Shown piece by piece: positions 8,509 through 17,025 of a stretch of 64,000 bases of DNA. Position 1 is the first letter of the stretch; each line of letters opens with the position of its first letter. Under the pieces are notes generated by a model, which saw nothing but the letters and a program-made list of their open reading frames with translations, searched no databases and was not told where the DNA came from. Source of the DNA: UA16 sp002292325 (GTDB taxonomy: Bacteria; Bacteroidota; Bacteroidia; Flavobacteriales_D; Sanyastnellaceae); the NCBI GenBank assembly GCA_943788645.1, contig CALSRC010000010.1, positions 1 through 64,000 of the forward strand, written 5' to 3'. A program made the position numbers and the translations under genes.

Positions 8509-10056
8509 TCAGACTCCGGAATTCACAATGGGGCCTCGGGCACGATTCATTTCTAGCAATTCTTCTACCACCGTCCGGGTGTTTGACAGACGAGGTACTT
8601 TATGCTGACCTCCCCATTTTCCCTTGGAGCGAAGCCACTTTTCAAAACTTCCATCCGGAAGTTCATGTCCAATCGGAAACCGCAAAACGAAATTCTCCGT
8701 GCGCTTGGCATCGTAGTCTGAATTCCTTCGGCGAAGCGAAGCGTCCAAGCATTCTAAGAAGAAGGACATCCCACCATCGGGAGATTTGACAAATTCAATA
8801 CACCACTCATGTGCTCCGGTATCATCCAACCTCATGAACACAGGTGCGGCGGTGTAATCACGTACCAAAGCATTGGTCAAGGTGCACGCCTCAGCAATCG
8901 CACGGTCAGCTTGTTCCACCATCACCTCCTCTCCAAATGCATTCAAATAGGATGTCGTCCGGCCCACAACTTGCAATCGAAATGGATGAACTTCGGTCAT
9001 TCGAATTACGTCGCCCAGTGCATAACGCCACAGTCCCGCATTCGAAGAAATGACGAGGGCATAATCCTGTCCCACCTCCAATTCACGAAGCTCCAATGCC
9101 ACGGGTTGCTCACTGCCCCATTCACTCATGGGTATGAATTCAAAATAGATCCCGTAATCAAGCATCAGCAAGAGATCGTCTTCCTCCAACCGATCTTGGA
9201 GAGCAAAAAATCCCTCAGAAGCATTATACGTCTCCAAGAAATCGAAGGGATGATTGGTCGATCCAATGAGCGATTCAAATTCTCTCCGATAAGGTATGAA
9301 GCTAACACCTCCGTGCATGAACAATTGCAAATTGGGCCAAACCTCGCCCAATGTCCTCGCGCCTGAAAGTTCCAATACGCGCTTGGCCACCACCAACATC
9401 CAGCTTGGCACTCCAGCCAAGATTCGTACATCTTCCTTCATGGTGGAACGCGCCATTGCGTCTACTTTTTCTTTCCAATTTTCCATCAAAGCAATGTCCC
9501 GACTGGGCGTTCGCCTTGACTCTACCCAAAAGGGTAGATTGCGCACAATGATCGCGCTTAGATCCCCAGTAAAACCGCCTTTGCCATCGGAATGGAGAGC
9601 CGATGAACCTCCGAGAATGAGATGCTTTCCGTCATACAATCGGGCTTCTGGACGTTGATGACAAAAAAGTGCGAGCAGATCTTTACCACCCTTGTAGTGA
9701 CATGCCTTCAATGCCGATTCCGTCACTGGTAAAAATTTACTTCGGTCAGAACTCGTCCCCGAACTCTTCGCAAACCACCGAGTTTCCCCTGGCCAAAGCA
9801 CCGCCTCCTCCCCACTCCGGGCTCGATCAATCCACGGTTTGATCTCGTCATAGGTGCGGATGGGCACCTGGCGCCTGAACTCTCTCAAATAACGAACATC
9901 CTTCAAACCGTGCTCCTCGCCAAACTGCGTCATTTTCCCGCTGGCCATCAGTCGGGAGAACAGTGCGCGCTGCATCTCAACGGGATTGGTTCGGACCAAA
10001 TCCAACTGCACCATTCGTTTTCGAATGAACCAATTAAATGCGGAGTTAAGCGCCAT
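8509..10056 (-). CDS. GH3 auxin-responsive-promoter-like acyl adenylating enzyme
   Basis: A 515-residue protein of the GH3 superfamily, part of the ANL adenylating enzymes. The ATP-binding motif is at ETRWFAKSSGTSSDRSKFLPVT (residues about 90-112), followed by the family segments GGSSALHSDGKGGFTGDLS and FLETYNASEGFFALQD, and the hinge region LWRYALGDVIRMTEVHPFRLQVVGRT, all in the expected order. Plant members conjugate amino acids to hormones; the bacterial homologues, frequent in Bacteroidota, have no settled substrate. No signal peptide. Its neighbours on the same strand are a cysteine desulfurase 36 bases upstream and the nucleoside kinase downstream; they do not reveal the substrate. Confidence 0.9.
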   Translation of the reverse strand: MALNSAFNWFIRKRMVQLDLVRTNPVEMQRALFSRLMASGKMTQFGEEHGLKDVRYLREFRRQVPIRTYDEIKPWIDRARSGEEAVLWPGETRWFAKSSGTSSDRSKFLPVTESALKACHYKGGKDLLALFCHQRPEARLYDGKHLILGGSSALHSDGKGGFTGDLSAIIVRNLPFWVESRRTPSRDIALMENWKEKVDAMARSTMKEDVRILAGVPSWMLVVAKRVLELSGARTLGEVWPNLQLFMHGGVSFIPYRREFESLIGSTNHPFDFLETYNASEGFFALQDRLEEDDLLLMLDYGIYFEFIPMSEWGSEQPVALELRELEVGQDYALVISSNAGLWRYALGDVIRMTEVHPFRLQVVGRTTSYLNAFGEEVMVEQADRAIAEACTLTNALVRDYTAAPVFMRLDDTGAHEWCIEFVKSPDGGMSFFLECLDASLRRRNSDYDAKRTENFVLRFPIGHELPDGSFEKWLRSKGKWGGQHKVPRLSNTRTVVEELLEMNRARGPIVNSGV

Positions 10057-10092
10057 GGCAAGTATTTGCCCTCCTAAAGTAAGGCATCGAAA

Positions 10093-11232
10093 TTACTTCA
10101 CCGGAGCGAAAACGCGCTTAATCGCATCAATCGCATAATCGACCTCTTCTTCCGTATTGTACCGACCAAATGAAAAACGGAGGCTGGCTCGCTTTGGGTC
10201 GTGGAATGACAGAGCACGCAGGACATGCGATCCGAGTGTAGCTCCGCTCGAACAGGCACTGCCTCCAGAACAGGCAACTCCTTCCAAATCCAATAAAAAA
10301 AGAGCCATCCCCGATTTGGGATGGGGCGGGAACGAAACATTCAATACCGTGTATAGCCGATCCGATTGATCCGAATGACCGTTGAAGCGAACATCAGGGA
10401 AATGAGCAATCAATCCATCGACCATGCGTTTTTTGAGCGACCGCACGTGATGAACATGGGCATCCAAGTCGTCATAGGCCAGTTGCATTGCACGCGCAAG
10501 GCCCACAATGTTATGGGTGCTCTCGGTTCCTCCTCGGACGGCGCGCTCTTGGCTCCCACCTTCTATTTGGCCTCCCACTTGCAATCCCTTCCGAATGTAC
10601 AGGAAGCCAACGCCCTTGGGACCATGAAATTTATGGGCTGAGCAAGTAATGAAATCTACAGGCAACTCACTCAAATCGAACGCATAATGGCACATGGTTT
10701 GCACCGTATCCGAATGAAACAAAGCTCCTGCCTCGCGGCACATCTTACCCACTCGATTCAAATCTTGCACCACCGCTACTTCATTGTTCGCGTGCATGAG
10801 ACTCACGATGCTCTTTCCGGGCTTTGCCAGCAATTCTGCTAAATGAGCAACATCAACCTGACCATCGGCGAGGTGTCGCACCAAATCGAGTTGTACGTCA
10901 TTGCTTCGCTCCAGCGATTGGGCTGTTTTAATGACAGCGCTGTGTTCTGCTTCTGAAGTTATAATCCTTGTGCAACCGAGATCGCGAACCGCAGACCGCA
11001 ATGCCAAATTATCCGCTTCCGTGCCACCTGACGTGAAGTAGATGGAACTCGGATGACATTGCATATGTGCCGCAATGCTTCGTCGACTCTGCTCAATTAT
11101 GACCCGGGATTTGCGACCAGTAGCATGGCTAGAGGATGGGTTTCCATACGTCTCCGCTAACACTGGTACCATCGCCTCAATCACTTCTGGAGCAACAGAG
11201 GTAGTAGCGGCGTTATCGAGGTAGACGTTCAT
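10093..11232 (-). CDS. Cysteine desulfurase (NifS/IscS family)
   Basis: A 379-residue PLP enzyme beginning MNVYLDNAATTSVAPEVIEAM, the typical NifS N-terminus. The start at 11232 is chosen to match that; an alternative ATG is at 11241. The PLP lysine lies in SAHKFHGPKGVGFLYIRKG, and the catalytic cysteine loop is ACSGGSACSSGATLGSHVL, of the long-loop group I type. It removes sulfur from L-cysteine to give alanine and an enzyme persulfide for Fe-S clusters or tRNA thiolation. No isc or suf genes are adjacent. It is followed closely by the GH3-like gene and preceded by the phosphohexomutase, 46 bases away. Confidence 0.92.
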   Translation of the reverse strand: MNVYLDNAATTSVAPEVIEAMVPVLAETYGNPSSSHATGRKSRVIIEQSRRSIAAHMQCHPSSIYFTSGGTEADNLALRSAVRDLGCTRIITSEAEHSAVIKTAQSLERSNDVQLDLVRHLADGQVDVAHLAELLAKPGKSIVSLMHANNEVAVVQDLNRVGKMCREAGALFHSDTVQTMCHYAFDLSELPVDFITCSAHKFHGPKGVGFLYIRKGLQVGGQIEGGSQERAVRGGTESTHNIVGLARAMQLAYDDLDAHVHHVRSLKKRMVDGLIAHFPDVRFNGHSDQSDRLYTVLNVSFPPHPKSGMALFLLDLEGVACSGGSACSSGATLGSHVLRALSFHDPKRASLRFSFGRYNTEEEVDYAIDAIKRVFAPVK

Positions 11233-11278
11233 TGCGTTCATTTCGCTTGAGCAGGAAGACAAAAATGCATCATTTCAT

Positions 11279-12667
11279 TTAATTCCCCAATGCAGCAAGC
11301 AATGAGATTAATTCCGTTTTGAAACGGGTTACCAAATGCCCTGCTGCTTCCGCCGATTCCGCCTCGGAATAGACCCGTATGATGGGCTCTGTATTGGATT
11401 TCCTGAGATGCACCCAGCCTTCTTCTAGGTCAAATTTCACACCATCCACAGTGTTCACTTCTGCTTCGGGATGGGAAGCTACGAGCGCCTTCAAAGCAGC
11501 GTCGACATCAACGGGTGGCAATTCCAGCTTGTCTTTGGACATAAACCAATTCGGGTAACCTGCGCGCAAGGCGGACACGGGTTCTCCAAACATGGCGAGC
11601 TGTGTCAAAAATAACGCCGTACCTACCACGGCATCTCGACCGCAATGCGAAGCGGGATAAATGATGCCGCCGTTTCCTTCTCCTCCGATGATGGCGTTCG
11701 TCTCCTTAATGGCTGCGACGACATTGACTTCCCCCACTGCACTCGCCGTGTAGCTGCCGCCGTGGCGCTCCGTTACTTGACGCAATGCGCGGGTAGAACT
11801 CATATTGCTGACGGTATTCCCTGGGGTATGTGAGAGCACATAATCCGCGACTGCTACGAGCGTATACTCCTCTCCAAACCAACTGCCATCTTCGCAAACG
11901 AAAGCCAGCCGATCTACATCGGGATCCACGCTGATTCCCAAGTCACATTGATGTTCCACCACGGCTTCACATAAGTCAGTTAAGTGAGCGGGCAGCGGTT
12001 CAGGGTTGTGAGCGAAATGACCTGTCGCGTCGCAATGAACCCGTACCACCTCACATCCCATCGCCTCGAGTAACATCGGGATGATCAAGCCTCCCGTGGA
12101 ATTCACCGCATCCACGGCCACCTTGAACCGCCGATCTCGCACGCGAGCTGCATCAACCAAGTCCAACTCCATCGCATGCCCAACGTGCTTTTGCATCCAA
12201 TCAGAGCGCTGTTGCACTGTTCCGATGTACTCCACTTCCGCGAATACAGGCTTGCCATTGGACAATTCCAACACACGTTCGCCGTCCTTTGAAGAAAGAA
12301 ATTCGCCCGTATGATCAAGCAATTTCAGCGCATTCCATTGTTTGGGGTTATGGCTCGCCGTCAGGATAATACCTCCGTCAGCTTGTTCTGCTGGAACGGC
12401 CAATTCGACGGTCGGAGTGGTGCTTAAACCCAGGTCAATGACATGCACCCCCATGGCATTGAGCGTGCCAACCAAACAGTCCCGCACCATCTGTCCACTG
12501 AGTCGCGCATCACGCCCAATCACTGCGGTAGGCTGATTTTTTCCTGAACGCTCCTGAATCCACTGTGCGTAGCCTGTGCCAAACTTGACAATGTCCAGAG
12601 GAGTTAAACCTTCGCCTGCAGGGCCACCGATGGTCCCCCGAATTCCTGATATGGATGTAATGAGCAT
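11279..12667 (-). CDS. glmM: Phosphoglucosamine mutase (phosphohexomutase family)
   Basis: A 462-residue alpha-D-phosphohexomutase. The phosphoserine loop is TASHNPKQWNALK (residues about 103-115), the Mg2+ loop DPDVDRLAF (about 245), the sugar-specificity loop GGEGNGGII (about 335), and the phosphate-binding loop KSNTEPIIRVYSE near the C-terminus. The opening SISGIRGTIGG is also diagnostic. The GEGNGG form is usual in Bacteroidota proteins annotated GlmM, which interconvert glucosamine-6-P and glucosamine-1-P for UDP-GlcNAc and peptidoglycan. Phosphomannomutase activity cannot be excluded. A perfect -7 box lies four bases before the start. Confidence 0.88.
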   Translation of the reverse strand: MLITSISGIRGTIGGPAGEGLTPLDIVKFGTGYAQWIQERSGKNQPTAVIGRDARLSGQMVRDCLVGTLNAMGVHVIDLGLSTTPTVELAVPAEQADGGIILTASHNPKQWNALKLLDHTGEFLSSKDGERVLELSNGKPVFAEVEYIGTVQQRSDWMQKHVGHAMELDLVDAARVRDRRFKVAVDAVNSTGGLIIPMLLEAMGCEVVRVHCDATGHFAHNPEPLPAHLTDLCEAVVEHQCDLGISVDPDVDRLAFVCEDGSWFGEEYTLVAVADYVLSHTPGNTVSNMSSTRALRQVTERHGGSYTASAVGEVNVVAAIKETNAIIGGEGNGGIIYPASHCGRDAVVGTALFLTQLAMFGEPVSALRAGYPNWFMSKDKLELPPVDVDAALKALVASHPEAEVNTVDGVKFDLEEGWVHLRKSNTEPIIRVYSEAESAEAAGHLVTRFKTELISLLAALGN

Positions 12668-12671
12668 GGCG

Positions 12672-12679
12672 CAAAAATA
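12672..12679 (-). promoter_or_regulatory. -7 box TATTTTTG four bases before the glmM start
   Basis: On the minus strand TATTTTTG is followed by CGCC and then the ATG at 12667. It matches TAnnTTTG perfectly, and the spacing would give a leaderless or almost leaderless transcript. I see no clear -33 TTTG at normal distance. Confidence 0.5.
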
Positions 12680-12780
12680 CCCTGAGTCGACCTCATTCGT
12701 GAAATTTTTGACTTCAGATGTGAAAAAACCTCTGTCCCAAATGACTCACCTCACAGCTAATCGTCTTAGCTTTGGGGCGG

Positions 12781-14193
12781 ATGAACGAAGAAGGACGCGC
12801 TTATCGAGATGAACTTACGTTGAAAAGCTTGGTCAGAAAGTTCGAAGATATGGTCGAACAAGGAGATCAAGCATTCTTTGACGTGGACGAATTGGAAGGC
12901 TTAATCGAGCATTACCTCGAACACAAAGCCCAACGGAAAGCCCAAGCAGTCCTAAGATATTCGTGCCAATTGTACCCCGGAAATCTGACTCTAAAGTTGC
13001 GCCAGGCGCAGGTATGGGTCGCCATAGGACAGCCCGTAAAGGCCGTGCCATTGCTGAAGGAACTCCTGGAAATCGAACCACACAACGAGGAGATTTTGCT
13101 GACTTTGGGCACCGTGTACAGCCAAATGTCGGAGCATAAACACGCCATCGATTGTTTCCAGAAGGCCTTGGTATTCGCTGATCCGGAAACCCGTCGTGAA
13201 ATTCGGATTGATCTCGCTTTGGAGTTTGAGAATATGGGGGCTTGGAAAGAAGCCATTCGAAACCTTCATGATGCGCTGCGAGAAGACCCTTCGAACGAAA
13301 CTGCCGTTTACGAATTGGCATTTTGCTTTGAGCGCACAGGACAATTCAAACGAGCGGCCGAATTTTACGAGCAATTCTTGGAAGATCAACCGTATTCCTT
13401 TGCTGCATGGTATAGCCTCGGCAATGCCCTTCAACAATGCGGTCGTTATCCCAAAGCCATTGAAGCTTATGACTTCGCCATTGCCATTGAGGGTGCGTTT
13501 GGTCCGGCTTACCATCAGAAGGCTGAAGCCCTCGTATCGATGGAGCGATATCAAGATGCATTGCACACATATGAAGAGACCTTAGCTTTTGAAGATGCTT
13601 CACCGGGTACGCGCTGCTACATGGGAGAATGTTTGGAACGCATCGGTGATTTAGCTCGTGCTGAAACGTATTATCGGGAAAGCCTCAAACTCGACCCTCA
13701 ATTCGCCGATGCATTTGTAGGCCTGGGCGTTCTGGCTGATATGCGCGACCAATCACGTGAAGCATGCTCGTATTTTGAACAAGCATTGGAAATCGAGCCT
13801 CATCAGGCAGACTACCATTTACTTCTTGCCAATACCTTGAAAAAACTCAAGGAATTTGACCGGGCCGAGGAACTCTTCACCAAAGGCTTAATTCTCGACA
13901 TCAAAAACGAGGATTTATGGATCGAACGCATGGACAATCTCCAAATCGCCGATCGACATGAAGATGCGTTGATGATTGCGGAGGATGCGCAAACGGCTCT
14001 TGGACAACACCCCGCCATGGGTTACCGTAAATTCATTAGCCTTTACGCTACTGGATTGCATAAAGAAGCCTTTGATCTTCTTGAACATTTACTGACTCAT
14101 TATTTTGATCAGTCTGAAATTCTGATCAAATTTTTACCAGCGCTTGCCAATGATGCGCGCTTCAACGAACGCGTAGAGCGTTTTAAACCCTGA
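12781..14193 (+). CDS. Tetratricopeptide repeat protein
   Basis: A 470-residue soluble protein consisting almost wholly of TPR helices, about a dozen repeats from residue 30 onward; clear ones include YSLGNALQQCGRYPKAIEAYD, CYMGECLERIGDLARAETYY and FVGLGVLADMRDQSREACSYFE. No signal peptide or membrane helix. ATG 12781 is preferred to a TTG nine bases upstream. TPR arrays serve as protein-docking scaffolds; the partner is unknown. It begins a seven-gene plus-strand run, three bases ahead of the phosphosulfolactate synthase homologue, so it is probably the first gene of that operon. Confidence 0.88.
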   Translation: MNEEGRAYRDELTLKSLVRKFEDMVEQGDQAFFDVDELEGLIEHYLEHKAQRKAQAVLRYSCQLYPGNLTLKLRQAQVWVAIGQPVKAVPLLKELLEIEPHNEEILLTLGTVYSQMSEHKHAIDCFQKALVFADPETRREIRIDLALEFENMGAWKEAIRNLHDALREDPSNETAVYELAFCFERTGQFKRAAEFYEQFLEDQPYSFAAWYSLGNALQQCGRYPKAIEAYDFAIAIEGAFGPAYHQKAEALVSMERYQDALHTYEETLAFEDASPGTRCYMGECLERIGDLARAETYYRESLKLDPQFADAFVGLGVLADMRDQSREACSYFEQALEIEPHQADYHLLLANTLKKLKEFDRAEELFTKGLILDIKNEDLWIERMDNLQIADRHEDALMIAEDAQTALGQHPAMGYRKFISLYATGLHKEAFDLLEHLLTHYFDQSEILIKFLPALANDARFNERVERFKP

Positions 14194-14196
14194 ACC

Positions 14197-15003
14197 ATGT
14201 TCGAAATTTCGCATCTTCCGGAACGCACTGAACGCCCGCGTTCCAATGGCCTCACCATGGTCATGGATAAAGGGCTGAGCCTCAGAGGCGCAGAAGACCT
14301 GATAGAAACAGGATCTGAATTAGTTGACCTGCTCAAACTTGGTTTTGGCACGTCCATTTTAACTCCTGGCGTTGAAAACAAAGTCCGGCTTTACCGAGAT
14401 GCCGGATTCGATGTTTACTGCGGCGGCACGCTGTTTGAGGCATTCTTCATCCGGAATGAATTGGATAATTATCTCCGTTTCATAGACAAACTTGGAATTG
14501 AGTGCCTCGAGGTGAGCGACGGTTCCATGGTGATTCCCCACGATGAAAAATGTGAGGTCATCCACAAACTCAGCAAGAATTACAAAGTCTTGTCAGAAGT
14601 GGGCTCCAAAGAAGAAGGCATTCTCATCAGTCCATCAAAATGGATCCGAATGATGAGCAATGAATTACAGGCTGGAAGCGTGAAAGTGATTGCCGAAGCG
14701 AGAGAGAGTGGAAATGTCGGGATTTACAGGCCCAATGGCAGCGCCCACGTGCAATTGATTCGTAGAATCCTCGCCAATGTTGCACTCGAAGACATCCTTT
14801 GGGAGGCGCCTAAGAAACCCCAGCAAGTCTGGTTCATCAAGCAATTTGGAGCAAATGTCAACTTGGGGAACATCGGCCCAAATGATTTAATTCCATTGGA
14901 GTGCCTTCGCATGGGTCTTCGGGGAGACACCTTTTTCGAAAGCCTTCCAGATTCACTTGCGGAAGGAAGACGTTTGGTGAATGACACGGTAGAAGAAGAC
15001 TGA
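14197..15003 (+). CDS. Phosphosulfolactate synthase homologue (ComA family)
   Basis: A 268-residue TIM-barrel protein of the ComA family: RPRSNGLTMVMDKGLSLRGAEDL near the N-terminus, VDLLKLGFGTSIL, then YCGGTLFEAFFIRNELDNY, GIECLEVSDGSM and GSKEEGILISP, in the usual order. ComA joins phosphoenolpyruvate and sulfite to make (R)-phosphosulfolactate, first step of coenzyme M synthesis in methanogens. Bacteroidota do not make coenzyme M; here the product might feed sulfolactate or sulfonolipid precursors, which is inference. Neighbours are a TPR protein three bases upstream and a rhodanese nine bases downstream. A rhodanese could plausibly supply or handle reduced sulfur, but that is only suggested by position. 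Confidence 0.88.
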   Translation: MFEISHLPERTERPRSNGLTMVMDKGLSLRGAEDLIETGSELVDLLKLGFGTSILTPGVENKVRLYRDAGFDVYCGGTLFEAFFIRNELDNYLRFIDKLGIECLEVSDGSMVIPHDEKCEVIHKLSKNYKVLSEVGSKEEGILISPSKWIRMMSNELQAGSVKVIAEARESGNVGIYRPNGSAHVQLIRRILANVALEDILWEAPKKPQQVWFIKQFGANVNLGNIGPNDLIPLECLRMGLRGDTFFESLPDSLAEGRRLVNDTVEED

Positions 15004-15012
15004 TTTCGAAAC

Positions 15013-15342
15013 ATGCTGGGCAATGTCTCCTTCGTCACCGTTCAGGAAGTTCATCAATGGAAGTTGGAGGGTAAGAATTTCACCTTCTTGGACATCCGTG
15101 AAATCCATGAAGTGACCGTGAGTCGTTTGACGGACGCCCATATTCCCATGGCTTTCTGTTTGAGCCGCCATTCTGAAATTCCAAGAGACCATTCCGTCGT
15201 GATGTACTGCCGTTCTGGAAGCCGTTCTGCAGCAACGGTGAGCGCACTCATGACCAAATACGGCTTTACCAATCTCCACAGCCTCATTGGAGGAATTACT
15301 GAATGGATGGCGTTATATGAGCCAGACACAGAAGTCGGATGA
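15013..15342 (+). CDS. Rhodanese-like domain protein
   Basis: A single 109-residue rhodanese domain without signal peptide. It opens with VSFVTVQEVHQWKLEGKNFTFLDIRE, and the active-site loop is YCRSGSRSAA with the catalytic Cys at about residue 66. The FLDIRE and GGITEWMALYEPD segments are the usual first and last rhodanese motifs. It would carry a persulfide and transfer sulfur to a nucleophile, or act as a sulfide or redox sensor. Its stop overlaps the start of the DUF368 gene in an ATGA, and it follows the ComA homologue by nine bases, so it is translationally tied into that operon. Confidence 0.9.
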   Translation: MLGNVSFVTVQEVHQWKLEGKNFTFLDIREIHEVTVSRLTDAHIPMAFCLSRHSEIPRDHSVVMYCRSGSRSAATVSALMTKYGFTNLHSLIGGITEWMALYEPDTEVG

Positions 15343-16235
15343 AGCAGCACCTGAGCATCTTCATTCGAGGAATGGCCATGGGCGCAGCAGATTTGGTCCC
15401 AGGTGTTTCGGGAGGAACCATCGCACTGATCACCGGAATTTATGACACCCTGTTGAAGGCTATTTCATCCTTTGACCTTTCACTCATCCGGGTGCTCAAA
15501 TCCGGTGGCATCAGAGGAGCATGGCGGCATGTGAATGGACCGTTTCTCGCCGCACTTGCCATGGGAATTGGAACCAGTATCATTGGCTTATCCGGCATAC
15601 TGCACCACCTGCTTGAACATGAACGAACCCTGCTCTATGCCTTCTTCTTTGGTTTGGTTGCCTCTTCTATCCCGCTCATAGCGAAAGAAGTAGACAAGTG
15701 GAATGTCCCAGCTCTCATTGCATTTTTATTGGGGGCAGCTTTGACGTTTGCGGTGGGATCCCTTCCCCCCCTGTCCATCGACCCGGGTTATTTGTACTTG
15801 TTTGCATGTGGAGCTGTGGCTGCCTGTGCCATGATCTTACCCGGGATTTCCGGTAGCTTTATTCTCCTCTTATTGGGGGTTTACAGTCCGGTCATAGCCG
15901 CGATCAAATCCTTTGATGTGCCCACAGTGTCCGTCGTAGCCTTCGGAGCGATCACCGGATTGTTGGGTTTTAGCCGATTGCTCAAACGATGGCTTGAAAC
16001 ATCACGCAACGGAATGATGGCGCTGCTTTCTGGATTTTTACTGGGCTCTCTGCAAGCACTGTGGCCTTGGAAAGAAAACGCCTTGCTCCTATACACCCAT
16101 AGCGATGGCCGGGAGACTTGGTTGCAAACCAACGCTTGGCCACAAAGCGAAGCGCTTCTGGGGTGCCTGGTTTGGACGTTCATTGGGAGCCTACTCGTCT
16201 TGGGCATCCATCGGTTTGCACAAAGCCGCTCGTGA
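15339..16235 (+). CDS. DUF368 membrane protein, probable undecaprenyl-phosphate transporter (PopT type)
   Basis: A 298-residue integral membrane protein with about eight to nine helices. The N-terminal signature FIRGMAMGAADLVPGVSGGTIALITGIYD and the internal repeat copy ACAMILPGISGSFILLLLGVY are the two inverted half-motifs of DUF368. Members of this family were recently shown to recycle the C55 lipid carrier across the cytoplasmic membrane (PopT). Overlap with rhodanese upstream (ATGA) and with aroE downstream (TGATG) places it in a coupled operon. Sitting near murQ, this fits a role in envelope carrier recycling, though the operon logic is an inference. Confidence 0.88.
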   Translation: MKQHLSIFIRGMAMGAADLVPGVSGGTIALITGIYDTLLKAISSFDLSLIRVLKSGGIRGAWRHVNGPFLAALAMGIGTSIIGLSGILHHLLEHERTLLYAFFFGLVASSIPLIAKEVDKWNVPALIAFLLGAALTFAVGSLPPLSIDPGYLYLFACGAVAACAMILPGISGSFILLLLGVYSPVIAAIKSFDVPTVSVVAFGAITGLLGFSRLLKRWLETSRNGMMALLSGFLLGSLQALWPWKENALLLYTHSDGRETWLQTNAWPQSEALLGCLVWTFIGSLLVLGIHRFAQSRS

Positions 16236-16999
16236 TGGGCAGACGCCTTCGATATGGTGTGCTCGGTCATCCTTTGGCTCACTCCCAATCACCTGCACTT
16301 TTTGCCGAACGATTCCAAAAACAAAACCTATTGAGCTGCACCTATGAGCGATTCGAACGGCCTTCTTTGGAAGGGATCGCAGATTGGTTAAAAATGGAGG
16401 GGGCGCACGCGACAGCCCCTTTGTGCGGCTTGAATATCACCATTCCTTTTAAGCAAAGCATCATTCCGTACTTGGCAGAGTTGACACCAGAGGCTCTATC
16501 AGTGGGAGCGGTGAACGCCATTAAACCTGCTGCGTCCGGATGGCATGGACACAATACCGATGTTGAAGGATTTTTAAAGTCCTTGCGACCCTTTCTTCGC
16601 TCTGAGCACGAAAGAGCACTGATCTTAGGCAGCGGTGGAGCTGCGGCGGCCGTGCGTTTTGGGCTTCAATCTCTGGGAGTTGAAGTGATTCACATCACCC
16701 GATCCCCCATCGATTGGCGTGCCTTCCGCTATGAAGATTTGAATGCCGAGGCAGTCAAGCATTTTAAATTGATTGTGAATTGCACACCCGTAGGCACGTA
16801 TCCTGAAATTAATGCCTGTCTCCCGTTTCCATGGGAAGGTGTCGGACCGGGACATTTGGTTGTGGACCTCGTATACAATCCACCGCGAACACGCTTTCTA
16901 GAACAAGCTCAATCGGCTGGAGCAGAAACCCTGAACGGCAAGGATATGCTCATCGCCCAGGCAGACTCAGCGTGGAATTGGTGGAATTCGCAGGATTAA
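16235..16999 (+). CDS. aroE: Shikimate dehydrogenase
   Basis: A 254-residue enzyme starting MGRRLRYGVLGHPLAHSQSP at 16235, where ATG overlaps the previous stop (TGATG); the longer open frame from 16118 is only overlap with DUF368. The shikimate pocket is HSQSP and NITIPFKQ with the catalytic Lys; NTDVEGF follows, then the NADP loop GSGGAAAAVRFGL and the C-terminal DLVYNPPRTRFLEQA. It reduces 3-dehydroshikimate to shikimate with NADPH in the aromatic amino-acid pathway. All key residues are present. The next gene, murQ, starts 26 bases later. Confidence 0.94.
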   Translation: MGRRLRYGVLGHPLAHSQSPALFAERFQKQNLLSCTYERFERPSLEGIADWLKMEGAHATAPLCGLNITIPFKQSIIPYLAELTPEALSVGAVNAIKPAASGWHGHNTDVEGFLKSLRPFLRSEHERALILGSGGAAAAVRFGLQSLGVEVIHITRSPIDWRAFRYEDLNAEAVKHFKLIVNCTPVGTYPEINACLPFPWEGVGPGHLVVDLVYNPPRTRFLEQAQSAGAETLNGKDMLIAQADSAWNWWNSQD

Positions 17000-17025
17000 T
17001 TTGTGATGGGCAGTACTTTTGACGT

